Origin: Erysipelotrichaceae bacterium
GTDB taxonomy: Bacteria > Bacillota_I > Bacilli_A > Erysipelotrichales > Erysipelotrichaceae
Assembly: GCA_003543215.1 (NCBI GenBank)
Contig: DPJD01000002.1
Coordinates: 1,587 to 31,963, forward strand
Length of the DNA: 30,377 nt
Reading direction: 5' to 3'
In this document: piece by piece, positions 22,960-30,377 of the stretch
Position numbering within the stretch: the first letter of the stretch is position 1
Layout: every line of letters begins with the position of its first letter
The notes under the pieces: model-generated
What the model was told of the DNA's origin: nothing
What the model saw: the letters and a program-made list of their open reading frames with translations, nothing else
Databases searched by the model: none
Translations under genes and position numbers: made by a program

Positions 22960-24546
22960 TTACAAATAAAATTCAAGAATTTGATTGACACCATCTTCAT
23001 CATTGGAAGGTGCCATGAATCTGGCAACTGCTTTCACATCTGAGGTCGCATTGTCCATGGCATAACTGTATTTCGCATACTGCAACATCTCTTTATCGTT
23101 ACCACCATCCCCAAAGGCTAGGATCTGGTCTGAAGTAAACCCATATTTCTCAGCTAATAACGATAAGCCATGGGCCTTGTTATAACCTTTGACAATGATG
23201 TCCAAAGTCCCATGTCCACTTGAGACCGCAACCAAGTCGTCCCCTAAAATCGCATTGAGTCCATTGACACGTTCGGAAGTCTCATGATCAGGGAAATTGA
23301 TGTTTATCTTGATGGGCGTATAAGGCACGTTTTTAAAGTCATCGATGGTATCCAATTTGTGGCAATATCTGGAGATGATGTTTTTAAAGTTTTCATCTTC
23401 GAGCACATAGGCCATATGTTCCGTACAAACGACGGATTTTAATTTAGGATGTTTTTCAAGGTAATCATAGACACGTTCAATGCCTGCTTCAGGGAATTGT
23501 GTTGAAAATAATTTTTGACCTTGATCGATGACCAAAGCCCCATTCTCTGCGACAAAACTGATGTCATCCGCAATCCCATCGAAGAAGCTTCTGAGTTGAT
23601 AGTACTGATTTCCAGAGGCCACCACGAAGTGGATGCCTTTGGCTTTCATCGTTTCATAATGTTTAAGGAAGTCAAAACGATTATAGTCCCCTTCGCGATT
23701 GAGGAAGGTCCCATCCATGTCCACGGCAATACACTTGATCTCAGGTTTGAAATGATGTTTAAGTGCATAGGCGACACCATTCTCATCATTGTTCAAGGTC
23801 ACGAAGTTCGCTTTTGCTTGAATATCTGGATAGGCATTACCCATGGCAACGCCTACACCTGCGTATTCAATCATGGTGAGATCGTTGTAGTTATCTCCGA
23901 TGGCCATGACTTCAGACTGTTCTAACTTAAGAATTTCTTGAAGCTTGGCGATGCTTGTGCCTTTATTGCAGTCTTTAACGATGATTTCTAAGAAATGCGG
24001 TGAAGACGGCACGAAATCAACAATATCTCTGTACGGTTCTTCAATCTGATTCTGTAAGGACTTCAATTTGACTGGTTCACCACTGATCAGAATCTTATTG
24101 GGGCGATAGTCGATGAAGTCCGCTAGATTGTCGACCACGACCACATCCATCTTATTGGTTGAGGATTCCACATCCAACATATACGCATTGGGATCTTGGA
24201 CATAGAGCTCACTGCCTTTGCTTAGAATCACACTGATATCGAATTGTTCCAGGTAGCGTAAGATTTGCTTCGATAATTCAATCGAATGCGTTTGCTCATA
24301 AATCAATGCATGCGACTTCGCATCCGCAATCTGAGCCCCATTGAAGCCAACGAGATAATGATTTCCCTCTTTAAGCTCCAATTGTTCATAAACGTCAAAA
24401 AGACCATGTAAAGGTCTTCCTGAAGCTAAGGCAAGGGTTGCGCCTTGTGAGACCACAAAACGAATCCATTTTTTATTTTCATCACTTAATTGATGTTCAC
24501 TGTCCAATAAAGTCCCATCCACATCAATCGCAATCAACTTAAGCAT
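22960..24546 (-). CDS. Tandem double Cof-type HAD phosphatase
   Basis: A 528-residue fusion of two complete Cof-like HAD phosphatases in one chain. The first (about 1-265) has IDVDGTLLDSE and IGDNYNDLTM; the second (about 270-528) has VDMDGTFLNREGD and FGDGGNDKEML. Each half has the length of a free-standing Cof protein, so this is a gene fusion or intragenic duplication rather than an insertion. All catalytic Asp motifs are intact in both halves. It starts 11 bases after the aldo/keto reductase and ends the mgl operon. Sugar-phosphate dephosphorylation is likely; substrates are unknown. Confidence 0.88.
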   Translation of the reverse strand: MLKLIAIDVDGTLLDSEHQLSDENKKWIRFVVSQGATLALASGRPLHGLFDVYEQLELKEGNHYLVGFNGAQIADAKSHALIYEQTHSIELSKQILRYLEQFDISVILSKGSELYVQDPNAYMLDVESSTNKMDVVVVDNLADFIDYRPNKILISGEPVKLKSLQNQIEEPYRDIVDFVPSSPHFLEIIVKDCNKGTSIAKLQEILKLEQSEVMAIGDNYNDLTMIEYAGVGVAMGNAYPDIQAKANFVTLNNDENGVAYALKHHFKPEIKCIAVDMDGTFLNREGDYNRFDFLKHYETMKAKGIHFVVASGNQYYQLRSFFDGIADDISFVAENGALVIDQGQKLFSTQFPEAGIERVYDYLEKHPKLKSVVCTEHMAYVLEDENFKNIISRYCHKLDTIDDFKNVPYTPIKININFPDHETSERVNGLNAILGDDLVAVSSGHGTLDIIVKGYNKAHGLSLLAEKYGFTSDQILAFGDGGNDKEMLQYAKYSYAMDNATSDVKAVARFMAPSNDEDGVNQILEFYL

Positions 24547-24557
24547 AATACCTCTTC

Positions 24558-25454
24558 CTAGCGAAGGACTTGTTGGCCTGAAGCCAAATAAATCTCAAAC
24601 CAATCTTCGCGTTCTAGATTTATTTGTAACGCATTTACACAGTTTTGTAAACGCTCAATTTTTTGTGAACCACTGATGACTGCCGCCTTCACCGGATGAT
24701 GTAGCAACCAAGCATAGACCAAAGTATCGACTTCACATTGATATTTATCCGCCATGGGCTTCAATACCTTTCGTAGTGAACAAGCTTCGTGTGTATCTGA
24801 ATTGAAGATGGCACCGCCTGCTAATGGTGACCAAATCATGGGATGAATACGATGTTTCTGCAAGAGATCCAGCATGCCTGAATTGAAGTGTTCGAATTGC
24901 AAGGGTGAGATTTCAATTTGATTGGTCACGAGTTGCTTGGATGTGTGTTCATGAAGTGCTTCGAACTTGAAAGGATCAAAATTACTGACGCCATATGCTT
25001 TGATTTTACCCATTTGTTTAAGATCGTTGAACGCACGTGCCACTTCCGCATGATCGATCAAAGGATCTTCTCGATGAATGAGGTAGACATCGATGTACAA
25101 TGTATTGAGTTTCTGCAAACTCTCATTGCAGGATTGAATGATCTTATCGTAGGTTGTATCAAAATATTTATTTCGATAAGGTCGATCTGGATGCGGTTTA
25201 TTAATGCCCGTCTTGGTGATGATTTCAATCTTCGAGCGTAGACTTGGATCCAAACTTAACGCTTCACCCAAAAGCGCTTCACTGTTATAGTTGCCATAAA
25301 CCTCTGCCGTATCAAAACTTGTGACCCCCAAGTCGACACACTGATGCATGAAATCCACAAGCTGCTTGGCATCTAAATTCCACTGATGTAAACGCCAGAA
25401 ACCTTGAACGATGCGTGAGATTGAAACTTCATGATTGAATTGTATTTTTTCCAT
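24558..25454 (-). CDS. Aldo/keto reductase (YdhF-like)
   Basis: A 298-residue NADPH-type aldo/keto reductase. The catalytic tetrad is visible: Asp48 and Tyr53 in FDTAEVYGNY, Lys81 in TKTG and His127 in YLIHRED. The start is the ATG at 25454, five bases after AGGAG; a longer frame from 25565 runs into the mglC terminator. It sits after the galactose transporter genes, following a terminator hairpin, and may reduce a sugar or aldehyde. The exact reaction is not known. Confidence 0.88.
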   Translation of the reverse strand: MEKIQFNHEVSISRIVQGFWRLHQWNLDAKQLVDFMHQCVDLGVTSFDTAEVYGNYNSEALLGEALSLDPSLRSKIEIITKTGINKPHPDRPYRNKYFDTTYDKIIQSCNESLQKLNTLYIDVYLIHREDPLIDHAEVARAFNDLKQMGKIKAYGVSNFDPFKFEALHEHTSKQLVTNQIEISPLQFEHFNSGMLDLLQKHRIHPMIWSPLAGGAIFNSDTHEACSLRKVLKPMADKYQCEVDTLVYAWLLHHPVKAAVISGSQKIERLQNCVNALQINLEREDWFEIYLASGQQVLR

Positions 25455-25463
25455 GGTGCTCCT

Positions 25464-25490
25464 AATAAAAGAGTGTACAAATGTACACTC
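25464..25490 (-). terminator. Terminator between mglC and the aldo/keto reductase
   Basis: A perfect 9-bp palindrome, GAGTGTACA (25471-25479), AA, TGTACACTC (25482-25490), followed on the minus strand by TTTTATT, between the mglC stop and the reductase start. Partial read-through into the reductase is likely, since no separate promoter is evident. Confidence 0.75.
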
Positions 25491-25497
25491 AAATGTT

Positions 25498-26511
25498 TTA
25501 TTTCTTAGCCAAATATTTACGGATATCGATCGCAACAGCCATGACGATGACGGTACCAATCGCAACGTATTGTAAGTCTGGTGTAACCCCTAAGAACTGA
25601 AGACTTGTCTTCAACATTTCAAAGATCAAGACCCCAGAAACGATTCCTTGAACAGTCCCGACACCACCGGCGGTACTGACACCACCGATCGTACATGCCG
25701 CAATTGCTTCAAGTTCATAACCGATCCCATAGTTCGCCGTCGCACCACCGGATTTAGCTGCCAATAAGAAGCCTGCCAAACCATAGAAGAGACCTGCCAT
25801 GACATACACACGAATCTTTGTCCAAACGATGTTGACCCCAGCCACTTCAGCTGCGGCTTCATTCCCACCGATGGCATAAATGTATTTACCAAACTTGGTT
25901 TGATTGAGTAAGAACCACATGATGGCAATCATCACCAAAGCAATCAAAATCAAGATTGGTACCTGAGCCACCACCAAATTCAGTCGACCTGAGGCCAGGT
26001 TGGTATAACTTTGTTTCAAACCCCCAATCGGTTGGGATTTCGTATAAATCAAAGACAAACCATAAACGATGCTCTGCATCCCCAAGGTTGCGATGAACGG
26101 AGGGACATGCAAGAACGAGATGACCAAACCATTGATCAAACCCAAGAGTGCGGTAACGGTAACCGCCAACAAGAGAACACCCACAACTGGCATATCACCC
26201 AAGGCTGGGAAGAATTTAGCCGCATAATCCGGACGTTGAAGTAAAGTACCCCCAATAACGGCCCCAACCCCTACGATACGCCCAGCCGACAAGTCGGTTC
26301 CACGGGTGATCAATGCACCCGAAACGCCTAGTGCAATGATGATACGAATGGAGGCATTCATCATGATGTTTGTAAGATTGTTTGTGGAAAGGAAGATCGG
26401 TCTCAAGAACGAGACGATGATCAAGATTCCCAATAAGATGACATACATTGCATTGTCGACCAAGGTATCCTTGATGTTTCCACGCGTGAATTTCTTTAAG
26501 ATGTTGTTCAT
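25498..26511 (-). CDS. mglC: Galactose/methylgalactoside ABC permease MglC
   Basis: A 337-residue permease of the ribose/galactose (CUT2) ABC family with many hydrophobic helices. Family segments seen are ALGVSGALITRGTDLSAGRI, IYAIGGNEAAAEVAGVN and ACTIGGVSTAGGVGTVQG. It forms the membrane pore for the sugar delivered by MglB and is energised by MglA. It starts 11 bases after mglA. Hexose specificity is inferred from MglB. Confidence 0.92.
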   Translation of the reverse strand: MNNILKKFTRGNIKDTLVDNAMYVILLGILIIVSFLRPIFLSTNNLTNIMMNASIRIIIALGVSGALITRGTDLSAGRIVGVGAVIGGTLLQRPDYAAKFFPALGDMPVVGVLLLAVTVTALLGLINGLVISFLHVPPFIATLGMQSIVYGLSLIYTKSQPIGGLKQSYTNLASGRLNLVVAQVPILILIALVMIAIMWFLLNQTKFGKYIYAIGGNEAAAEVAGVNIVWTKIRVYVMAGLFYGLAGFLLAAKSGGATANYGIGYELEAIAACTIGGVSTAGGVGTVQGIVSGVLIFEMLKTSLQFLGVTPDLQYVAIGTVIVMAVAIDIRKYLAKK

Positions 26512-26522
26512 TTTGAAGCTCC

Positions 26523-28040
26523 TTACATGTACTGCGTAGCCAATTCCATGATTTTTTCCTGATTGGCTTCTGCACGATCCAAGATACCACTGAGACGACC
26601 CTCACACATAACCATGATGCGATCACTGATACCCAAGAGTTCCGGCATTTCCGAGCTGATCATAATGATGGTCTTCCCTTGACGAGCAAGATCGATCATG
26701 ATGCTGTAGATTTCATACTTAGCCCCAACGTCGATACCCCGTGTGGGTTCATCCAAGATGAAGATATCCGGTTCAACCGCCAACCAGCGTGAGATGATGA
26801 CCTTTTGTTGGTTACCACCCGACAAGGAAGAAATCTTTGTCTTTGTGCTTGGCGTTTTGATGCTTAATTTTTTAATGTTTGCTTCCGCAAGTTGATTGAG
26901 TTTACGATTGTTTAATTTAAAATGGAAATCCACGAAATCATCCAGACTCGCGACGGCTACGTTCTCACGCACCGATAGAACACCGAAGATGCCATTGCCA
27001 CGGCGATCTTCCGTAACCAGTGCAATCCCATTTTTGATCGCATCGCGCGGATGTTTGATGTGAAGCTTACGACCATTGAGCAGGATTTCGCCTGAGGCGA
27101 CACCTCTTAGGCCAAAAATCCCCTCAATAAGCTCCGTACGTTGTGCACCGACCAAGCCACCAACACCCAAGATTTCACCCTTACGCGCATTGAATGTAAT
27201 ATTCTTGAACGAACGCGGATTGGTGGAGGTCAAGTTCTTGACTTCCAAATTGATACCTTGTGGTTCATTGGTTTTAGGCGGATACAGATTCACAAGCTCA
27301 CGGCCTACCATGTTCTTAATGATCTTTTCCATCGTCAATTCCTTAGACAACCAGGTTCCGATATATTTACCATCACGCATGATGGTGACTTCGTCTGAAA
27401 TTCGTAGAATTTCCTCCATCTTGTGCGAGATATAAATAATTGAAACACCGAGGTTTCTCAGTTGATTGATGATTTCGAAAAGTTGATCGACTTCTTGGAG
27501 TGTCAATGAAGAGGTGGGTTCATCCATGATGATGATCTTCGCTTCATTGGAAATGGCTTTAGCAATTTCAATCGACTGTGTTTGCGAAACAGATAATTCT
27601 TTTAAAGCCGTATTTGGATTGACTTTCAAATGAACCTTTTTAAGCAAGTCGACTGACAATTCACGCATTTTTTTATGATCCACAACCGAAATAAGTCCCA
27701 AGAATTTCTTCATTGGATAACGACCAACCCATAGATTCTCAGCGATACTGCGATATGGAATCGGTTGAAGTTCTTGGTGGATCATGGATATGCCTGCATC
27801 CAAGGCATCTTTAGGATCTTTAAAACGGACAGGTTTACCATCCAATAAGATTTCACCACTATCCATCGAATAGATACCGAATAAACACTTCATCAGTGTT
27901 GATTTACCAGCACCGTTTTCACCCATCAAGGCATGTACGGTTCCCCTTCTGACATGGAAAGAGACATCATCCAAGGCCTTTACCCCCGGAAATGACTTAC
28001 TGATATGATTCATTGCTAAGATTACATCGAGATGCTGCAT
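26523..28040 (-). CDS. mglA: Galactose/methylgalactoside ABC ATPase MglA
   Basis: A 505-residue ATPase with two fused nucleotide-binding domains, as in MglA/RbsA. The first half has the normal Walker A GENGAGKST (40-48) and Walker B IIIMDEPTSS. The second half has the degenerate Walker A VGGLVGAQRTE, signature LSGGNQQK and Walker B DIFILDEPTRG. It powers sugar import with MglC and MglB. A 13-bp hairpin separates it from mglB upstream, which normally lets the binding protein be made in excess. Confidence 0.93.
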   Translation of the reverse strand: MQHLDVILAMNHISKSFPGVKALDDVSFHVRRGTVHALMGENGAGKSTLMKCLFGIYSMDSGEILLDGKPVRFKDPKDALDAGISMIHQELQPIPYRSIAENLWVGRYPMKKFLGLISVVDHKKMRELSVDLLKKVHLKVNPNTALKELSVSQTQSIEIAKAISNEAKIIIMDEPTSSLTLQEVDQLFEIINQLRNLGVSIIYISHKMEEILRISDEVTIMRDGKYIGTWLSKELTMEKIIKNMVGRELVNLYPPKTNEPQGINLEVKNLTSTNPRSFKNITFNARKGEILGVGGLVGAQRTELIEGIFGLRGVASGEILLNGRKLHIKHPRDAIKNGIALVTEDRRGNGIFGVLSVRENVAVASLDDFVDFHFKLNNRKLNQLAEANIKKLSIKTPSTKTKISSLSGGNQQKVIISRWLAVEPDIFILDEPTRGIDVGAKYEIYSIMIDLARQGKTIIMISSEMPELLGISDRIMVMCEGRLSGILDRAEANQEKIMELATQYM

Positions 28041-28063
28041 AGGAACCTCTTTCTAATTAGAAT

Positions 28064-28097
28064 AGGAAATCAAGTGGCATTTAGCACTTGATTTCCT
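28064..28097 (-). other. 13-bp hairpin between mglB and mglA
   Basis: AGGAAATCAAGTG (28064-28076) and CACTTGATTTCCT (28085-28097) form a perfect stem with an eight-base loop. There is no T-run, so it probably protects the mglB transcript 3' end rather than stopping transcription. Confidence 0.7.
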
Positions 28098-28118
28098 AAA
28101 CCATTTGATTTTTTAAGA

Positions 28119-29111
28119 CTATTTGAAATCTTTGTAGTTTTCAGGAGTAACCTTGACGTAAGGAACCCAGTATTCTTTTTCAACAGCTTCGCCAGCCAAT
28201 AAGACCAACGCTTTATCAACGGACGTACGAGCTTGACCAACGTGGTCATTCAGTACGGTACCCGCTAAGTCGCCTGATTCCAATGCATCCAATGCAGGAG
28301 CAGTAGCATCAACACCAATTACAGGAACAACCATGTTAGCAGCCTTCAATGCTTCGATAGCACCTAAAGCCATGTCATCGTTATTACCGAATACAACTTC
28401 AATTTTGTCACCGAATTGTGCGATTGCAGCAGCGGTTTTTTCTTGACCTAATACACGGTCCCAGTTTCCACGTTCTTCGAACAATTTTTCAACTTTAATG
28501 CCTTCAGCTTCTACTTTTTTGATTGAGTATTCTGTACGTAAAGCAGCATCTTGGTGGATTTCTTGGCCCATCAACATAACATATTGCATGATGCCGTCGC
28601 CATTCTTATCCAATGCAGGGTTTGCTTTCCACAAGTCTACAGCGATTTCACCTTGGTAGGTACCTGAATCTTCAGCTTTTGCACCAACGTAAGTGATCTT
28701 GTCCCACATGCCCATATCAGCAGTCGAAGGTTGACGGTTGATAAATACAGTTGGGATACCAGCAGCTTTAACTTTGTCGATGATTGTGCTAGCAGCCGTC
28801 AAGTCAACCAAGTTAACGATTAATACATTAAATCCTTGAGCGATGAAACTGTCGATTTGTTCAGTTTGAGTCGCTTGGTCATTCTTACCATCGGTAATGC
28901 TGACTTCGTATTTGACGGTGTCATTATTCATCCCTGTCAAATAAGCTTCCATTTCATTACGGTAGTTCGTCATGAACGTGTCATCGAACTTGTAAATCGC
29001 GATACCGACTTTAACGGTTTCTGGACCTGTAACTTCAGGTTCGCTTGCGCAACCTGTTAAGCTTCCAAGGACCAACGCGATAAGAGCAAATAAAACTAAT
29101 AACTTTTTCAT
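28119..29111 (-). CDS. mglB: Galactose/glucose-binding lipoprotein MglB
   Basis: A 330-residue sugar-binding lipoprotein. The signal peptide ends with LTGC (Cys21). A calcium loop DKNGDGIMQ (168-176), the ligand-site trio HQDAALR (His186, Asp188, Arg192), NWDR and NNDDMALG match the residues that hold glucose or galactose in E. coli GBP. It is the first gene after a TATAAT promoter with two AATTCG repeats upstream, and is the partner of MglA and MglC. AGGAGG precedes the ATG. Confidence 0.93.
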   Translation of the reverse strand: MKKLLVLFALIALVLGSLTGCASEPEVTGPETVKVGIAIYKFDDTFMTNYRNEMEAYLTGMNNDTVKYEVSITDGKNDQATQTEQIDSFIAQGFNVLIVNLVDLTAASTIIDKVKAAGIPTVFINRQPSTADMGMWDKITYVGAKAEDSGTYQGEIAVDLWKANPALDKNGDGIMQYVMLMGQEIHQDAALRTEYSIKKVEAEGIKVEKLFEERGNWDRVLGQEKTAAAIAQFGDKIEVVFGNNDDMALGAIEALKAANMVVPVIGVDATAPALDALESGDLAGTVLNDHVGQARTSVDKALVLLAGEAVEKEYWVPYVKVTPENYKDFK

Positions 29112-29142
29112 TTATGCCTCCTATGTGTTTTCCACAATTCAC

Positions 29143-29200
29143 ATTATAGAGAAGAAAGCCCTTTCAAACCATTCGAATTTTGACATCAATTTTACGAATT
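29143..29200 (-). promoter_or_regulatory. mglB promoter with two AATTCG direct repeats
   Basis: On the minus strand TATAAT (29148-29143) has no good -35 box. Upstream, AATTCG occurs twice exactly 21 bases apart (29200-29195 and 29179-29174), at about -61 and -40. Two helical turns of spacing and a poor -35 fit an AraC/YesN-type response regulator site. The regulator is inferred from the sensor kinase upstream. Confidence 0.5.
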
Positions 29201-29226
29201 CTTACACACAGATTTCACAAAGCACA

Positions 29227-30237
29227 TTATTCTTCCAATGAAAGCTTTTGATAATGGATCCAAACATACTTATCATCCGTGATGGGATAAGGGAAATCCG
29301 CAAGATCTTTGTCTTGAAGGATCCAATCGGTGAGCTCGATGATGCTTTTTGCCATATTGTCGGAATCATTGACGATGGTCCCATAGAGATAACCCTGTTT
29401 GATGCTTTCAAGGGAAGCCGCGATGCCATCGATTCCCACGATCGGCAACCAGGGTTCGTTATCTCGATCGATCGAACCATCTTGATTAACATCCAAAAAG
29501 ACTTTCATTTCTTTGAGTTTATCAATGGCACCCAAGGCCATCGCATCGTTATTGGAGATGATCAGTTCCAAGTCTTCTTGATACATTTCCATGAAACTTT
29601 GCGTAAGTCCATAGGCTGTATTGCGATCCCAATTGGCGATGATGATGTCCAAGACCTCTAAGGTATACCCTGCTTCTTTAAGACTTTCAATGACGACCTT
29701 GGTCCGCGCTTCCGCATCTTGGTGGCCTTGTTCACCTTTGAGGATGACGGTTTGGATGATCTTATCGCCATTCTTGTCAAATTGATTGAGTGTTTCGGGG
29801 TCATTGCCAAATAAATCCATGACAAGACTCGCTTGAAGCTCGGCGGACTCTGCCGCATCGGCACCGATGTAAAACAGCTTATCGTAGAGTGCCATGTCTT
29901 CCGCAAGCGGTTCACGGTTGAAGAAGATGAGATGCGCATCGATCTGTTTTGCCTTCTCGATCATTGCGTAGACGCTTAAGCGATCGACGGGATTGATGAT
30001 CAAGACCGGATAATCCTCGTTGAGGTAATTATCGATTTGTTCATTCTGAATGATTTGTGAGTTTTGACCATCGATACGGGTAACGTTGAAATGGCCGAGC
30101 GCATTGGCTCTGATTTTGGCTTCAAACTCGGTCATGTAGGCATCGTTCATGTCATAGATAAAGACGGGGATGGAGGTGATGACGGGTTCACAGGCACTTA
30201 AAAGTAAGACCATGATAATTATCCATATTTTTTTCAT
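29227..30237 (-). CDS. MglB-like lipoprotein, probable sugar sensor for the adjacent kinase
   Basis: A 336-residue lipoprotein (Cys16 in LLLSAC) homologous to MglB. It keeps the calcium loop DKNGDKIIQ (154-162), HQDAEAR (His172, Asp174, Arg178), NWDR and SNNDAMALG, so glucose or galactose binding is expected. It has an extra Asp-rich EF-hand-like loop, DVNQDGSIDRDN (249-260), not present in MglB here. Its start overlaps the stop of a LytS/YesM-type sensor kinase by four bases, and the transport genes follow. In Clostridium beijerinckii a similar binding protein (XylFII) works with LytS/YesN to switch on xylose uptake; a galactose version is inferred here. Confidence 0.85.
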   Translation of the reverse strand: MKKIWIIIMVLLLSACEPVITSIPVFIYDMNDAYMTEFEAKIRANALGHFNVTRIDGQNSQIIQNEQIDNYLNEDYPVLIINPVDRLSVYAMIEKAKQIDAHLIFFNREPLAEDMALYDKLFYIGADAAESAELQASLVMDLFGNDPETLNQFDKNGDKIIQTVILKGEQGHQDAEARTKVVIESLKEAGYTLEVLDIIIANWDRNTAYGLTQSFMEMYQEDLELIISNNDAMALGAIDKLKEMKVFLDVNQDGSIDRDNEPWLPIVGIDGIAASLESIKQGYLYGTIVNDSDNMAKSIIELTDWILQDKDLADFPYPITDDKYVWIHYQKLSLEE

Positions 30238-30377
30238 TCTTCCTCCATGGGCATCTTCATGATGACTTTCGTGTATTCATCGAGTTCACTCTCGAAATAA
30301 AGATCGGCTTCTTCGCCATAATAGAGTTTCAAACGTTGATAAACATTCTTTAGACCCATGCTTGAGGATTCTTTTTG
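30234..30377 (-). CDS. Sensor histidine kinase, C-terminal 47 residues
   Basis: I translated this from the right edge: SSSMGLKNVYQRLKLYYGEE leads to MKMPMEEE and a TGA that overlaps the next gene's ATG. The GLKNVYQRL motif is the last ATP-binding box of LytS/YesM-type (HPK_7/8) sensor kinases. The rest of the gene, including the histidine, lies outside the window. It is the likely partner of the MglB-like lipoprotein and, with a response regulator outside the window, the probable activator of mglB. Confidence 0.85.
   Translation of the reverse strand, partial: QKESSSMGLKNVYQRLKLYYGEEADLYFESELDEYTKVIMKMPMEEE

Noticed and set aside
23515..23925. 136-codon plus-strand frame opposite the double HAD gene
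   Set aside because: Antisense shadow of a strongly conserved gene, with no ribosome site or family likeness.
25471..25490. GAGTGTACA palindrome as an operator
   Set aside because: Its place just after mglC and the TTTTATT that follows fit a terminator better.
29248..29661. 137-codon plus-strand frame
   Set aside because: Antisense to the MglB-like lipoprotein; it arises from codon bias on the other strand.
1..30377. CRISPR arrays, insertion sequences, tRNA or rRNA genes
   Set aside because: No regularly spaced repeats, transposase-like proteins or tRNA-like cloverleaf regions were seen by reading.

Overview
The window looks like the chromosome of a low-to-moderate GC Gram-positive fermenter of the Bacillota. 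It uses the standard code (TGA is a stop), strong Shine-Dalgarno sites, many intrinsic terminators and CcpA-type cre-like boxes. It carries PTS and GH4 phospho-glycosidase genes, an Mgl sugar ABC transporter with lipoprotein binding proteins, and a tungsten/molybdopterin aldehyde oxidoreductase system. An Erysipelotrichia- or Clostridia-like host is my best guess from gene content; no rRNA or other marker fixes it.

Region 1 (1-4907, minus strand) is a beta-glucoside/chitobiose-type PTS locus. From its promoter side it reads: PTS IIB, intrinsic terminator, GH4 6-phospho-glycosidase, hairpin, Cof-type HAD phosphatase, ChbG/YdjC deacetylase, a IIB-like protein with no cysteine, terminator, then a separately promoted PTS IIC that runs off the left edge. 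No IIA is in the window.

Region 2 (4908-16346) is a tungsten/molybdenum cofactor island built around a divergent promoter at about 8270-8343. On the minus strand are the radical-SAM AOR maturase, a Moco/Tuco-type riboswitch with a terminator platform, the aldehyde:ferredoxin oxidoreductase, and a MoaD/ThiS-like sulfur carrier ending in GG. On the plus strand are two RDD membrane proteins and a terminator, then a tightly overlapping operon: moeA, moeA fused to a periplasmic-binding-protein-like domain, moaA, moaC, a MOSC protein, mogA/moaB, and a tungstate-type ABC permease and ATPase. No TupA-type binding protein, MoaE or MoeB is present here.

Region 3 (16309-22910, minus) starts with an RpiR/SIS regulator whose 3' end overlaps the ABC ATPase gene tail to tail. 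Next come two tandem duplicated GH4 genes with duplicated leaders and matching GTTTCA-N27-TGAAAC candidate operators. Then come a GNAT acetyltransferase, an SPFH/NfeD pair, a small lipoprotein and a SHOCT protein. The RpiR and GNAT genes share a terminator-plus-promoter module that places TACAAT six bases before the ATG, predicting leaderless mRNAs.

Region 4 (22960-30377, minus) is a galactose/glucose uptake locus. In transcription order it holds the C-terminus of a LytS/YesM-type sensor kinase, an MglB-like lipoprotein that probably senses sugar for that kinase, mglB, mglA, mglC, an aldo/keto reductase and a tandem double HAD phosphatase.

Together the window describes import of hexoses and phospho-disaccharides, glycolytic feeding, and a W-pterin enzyme for aldehyde/ferredoxin redox. 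Cofactor supply appears to be controlled by a riboswitch and carbon-catabolite boxes. No tRNA, rRNA, insertion sequence or CRISPR array was seen, and no gene-free stretch exceeds 300 bases.
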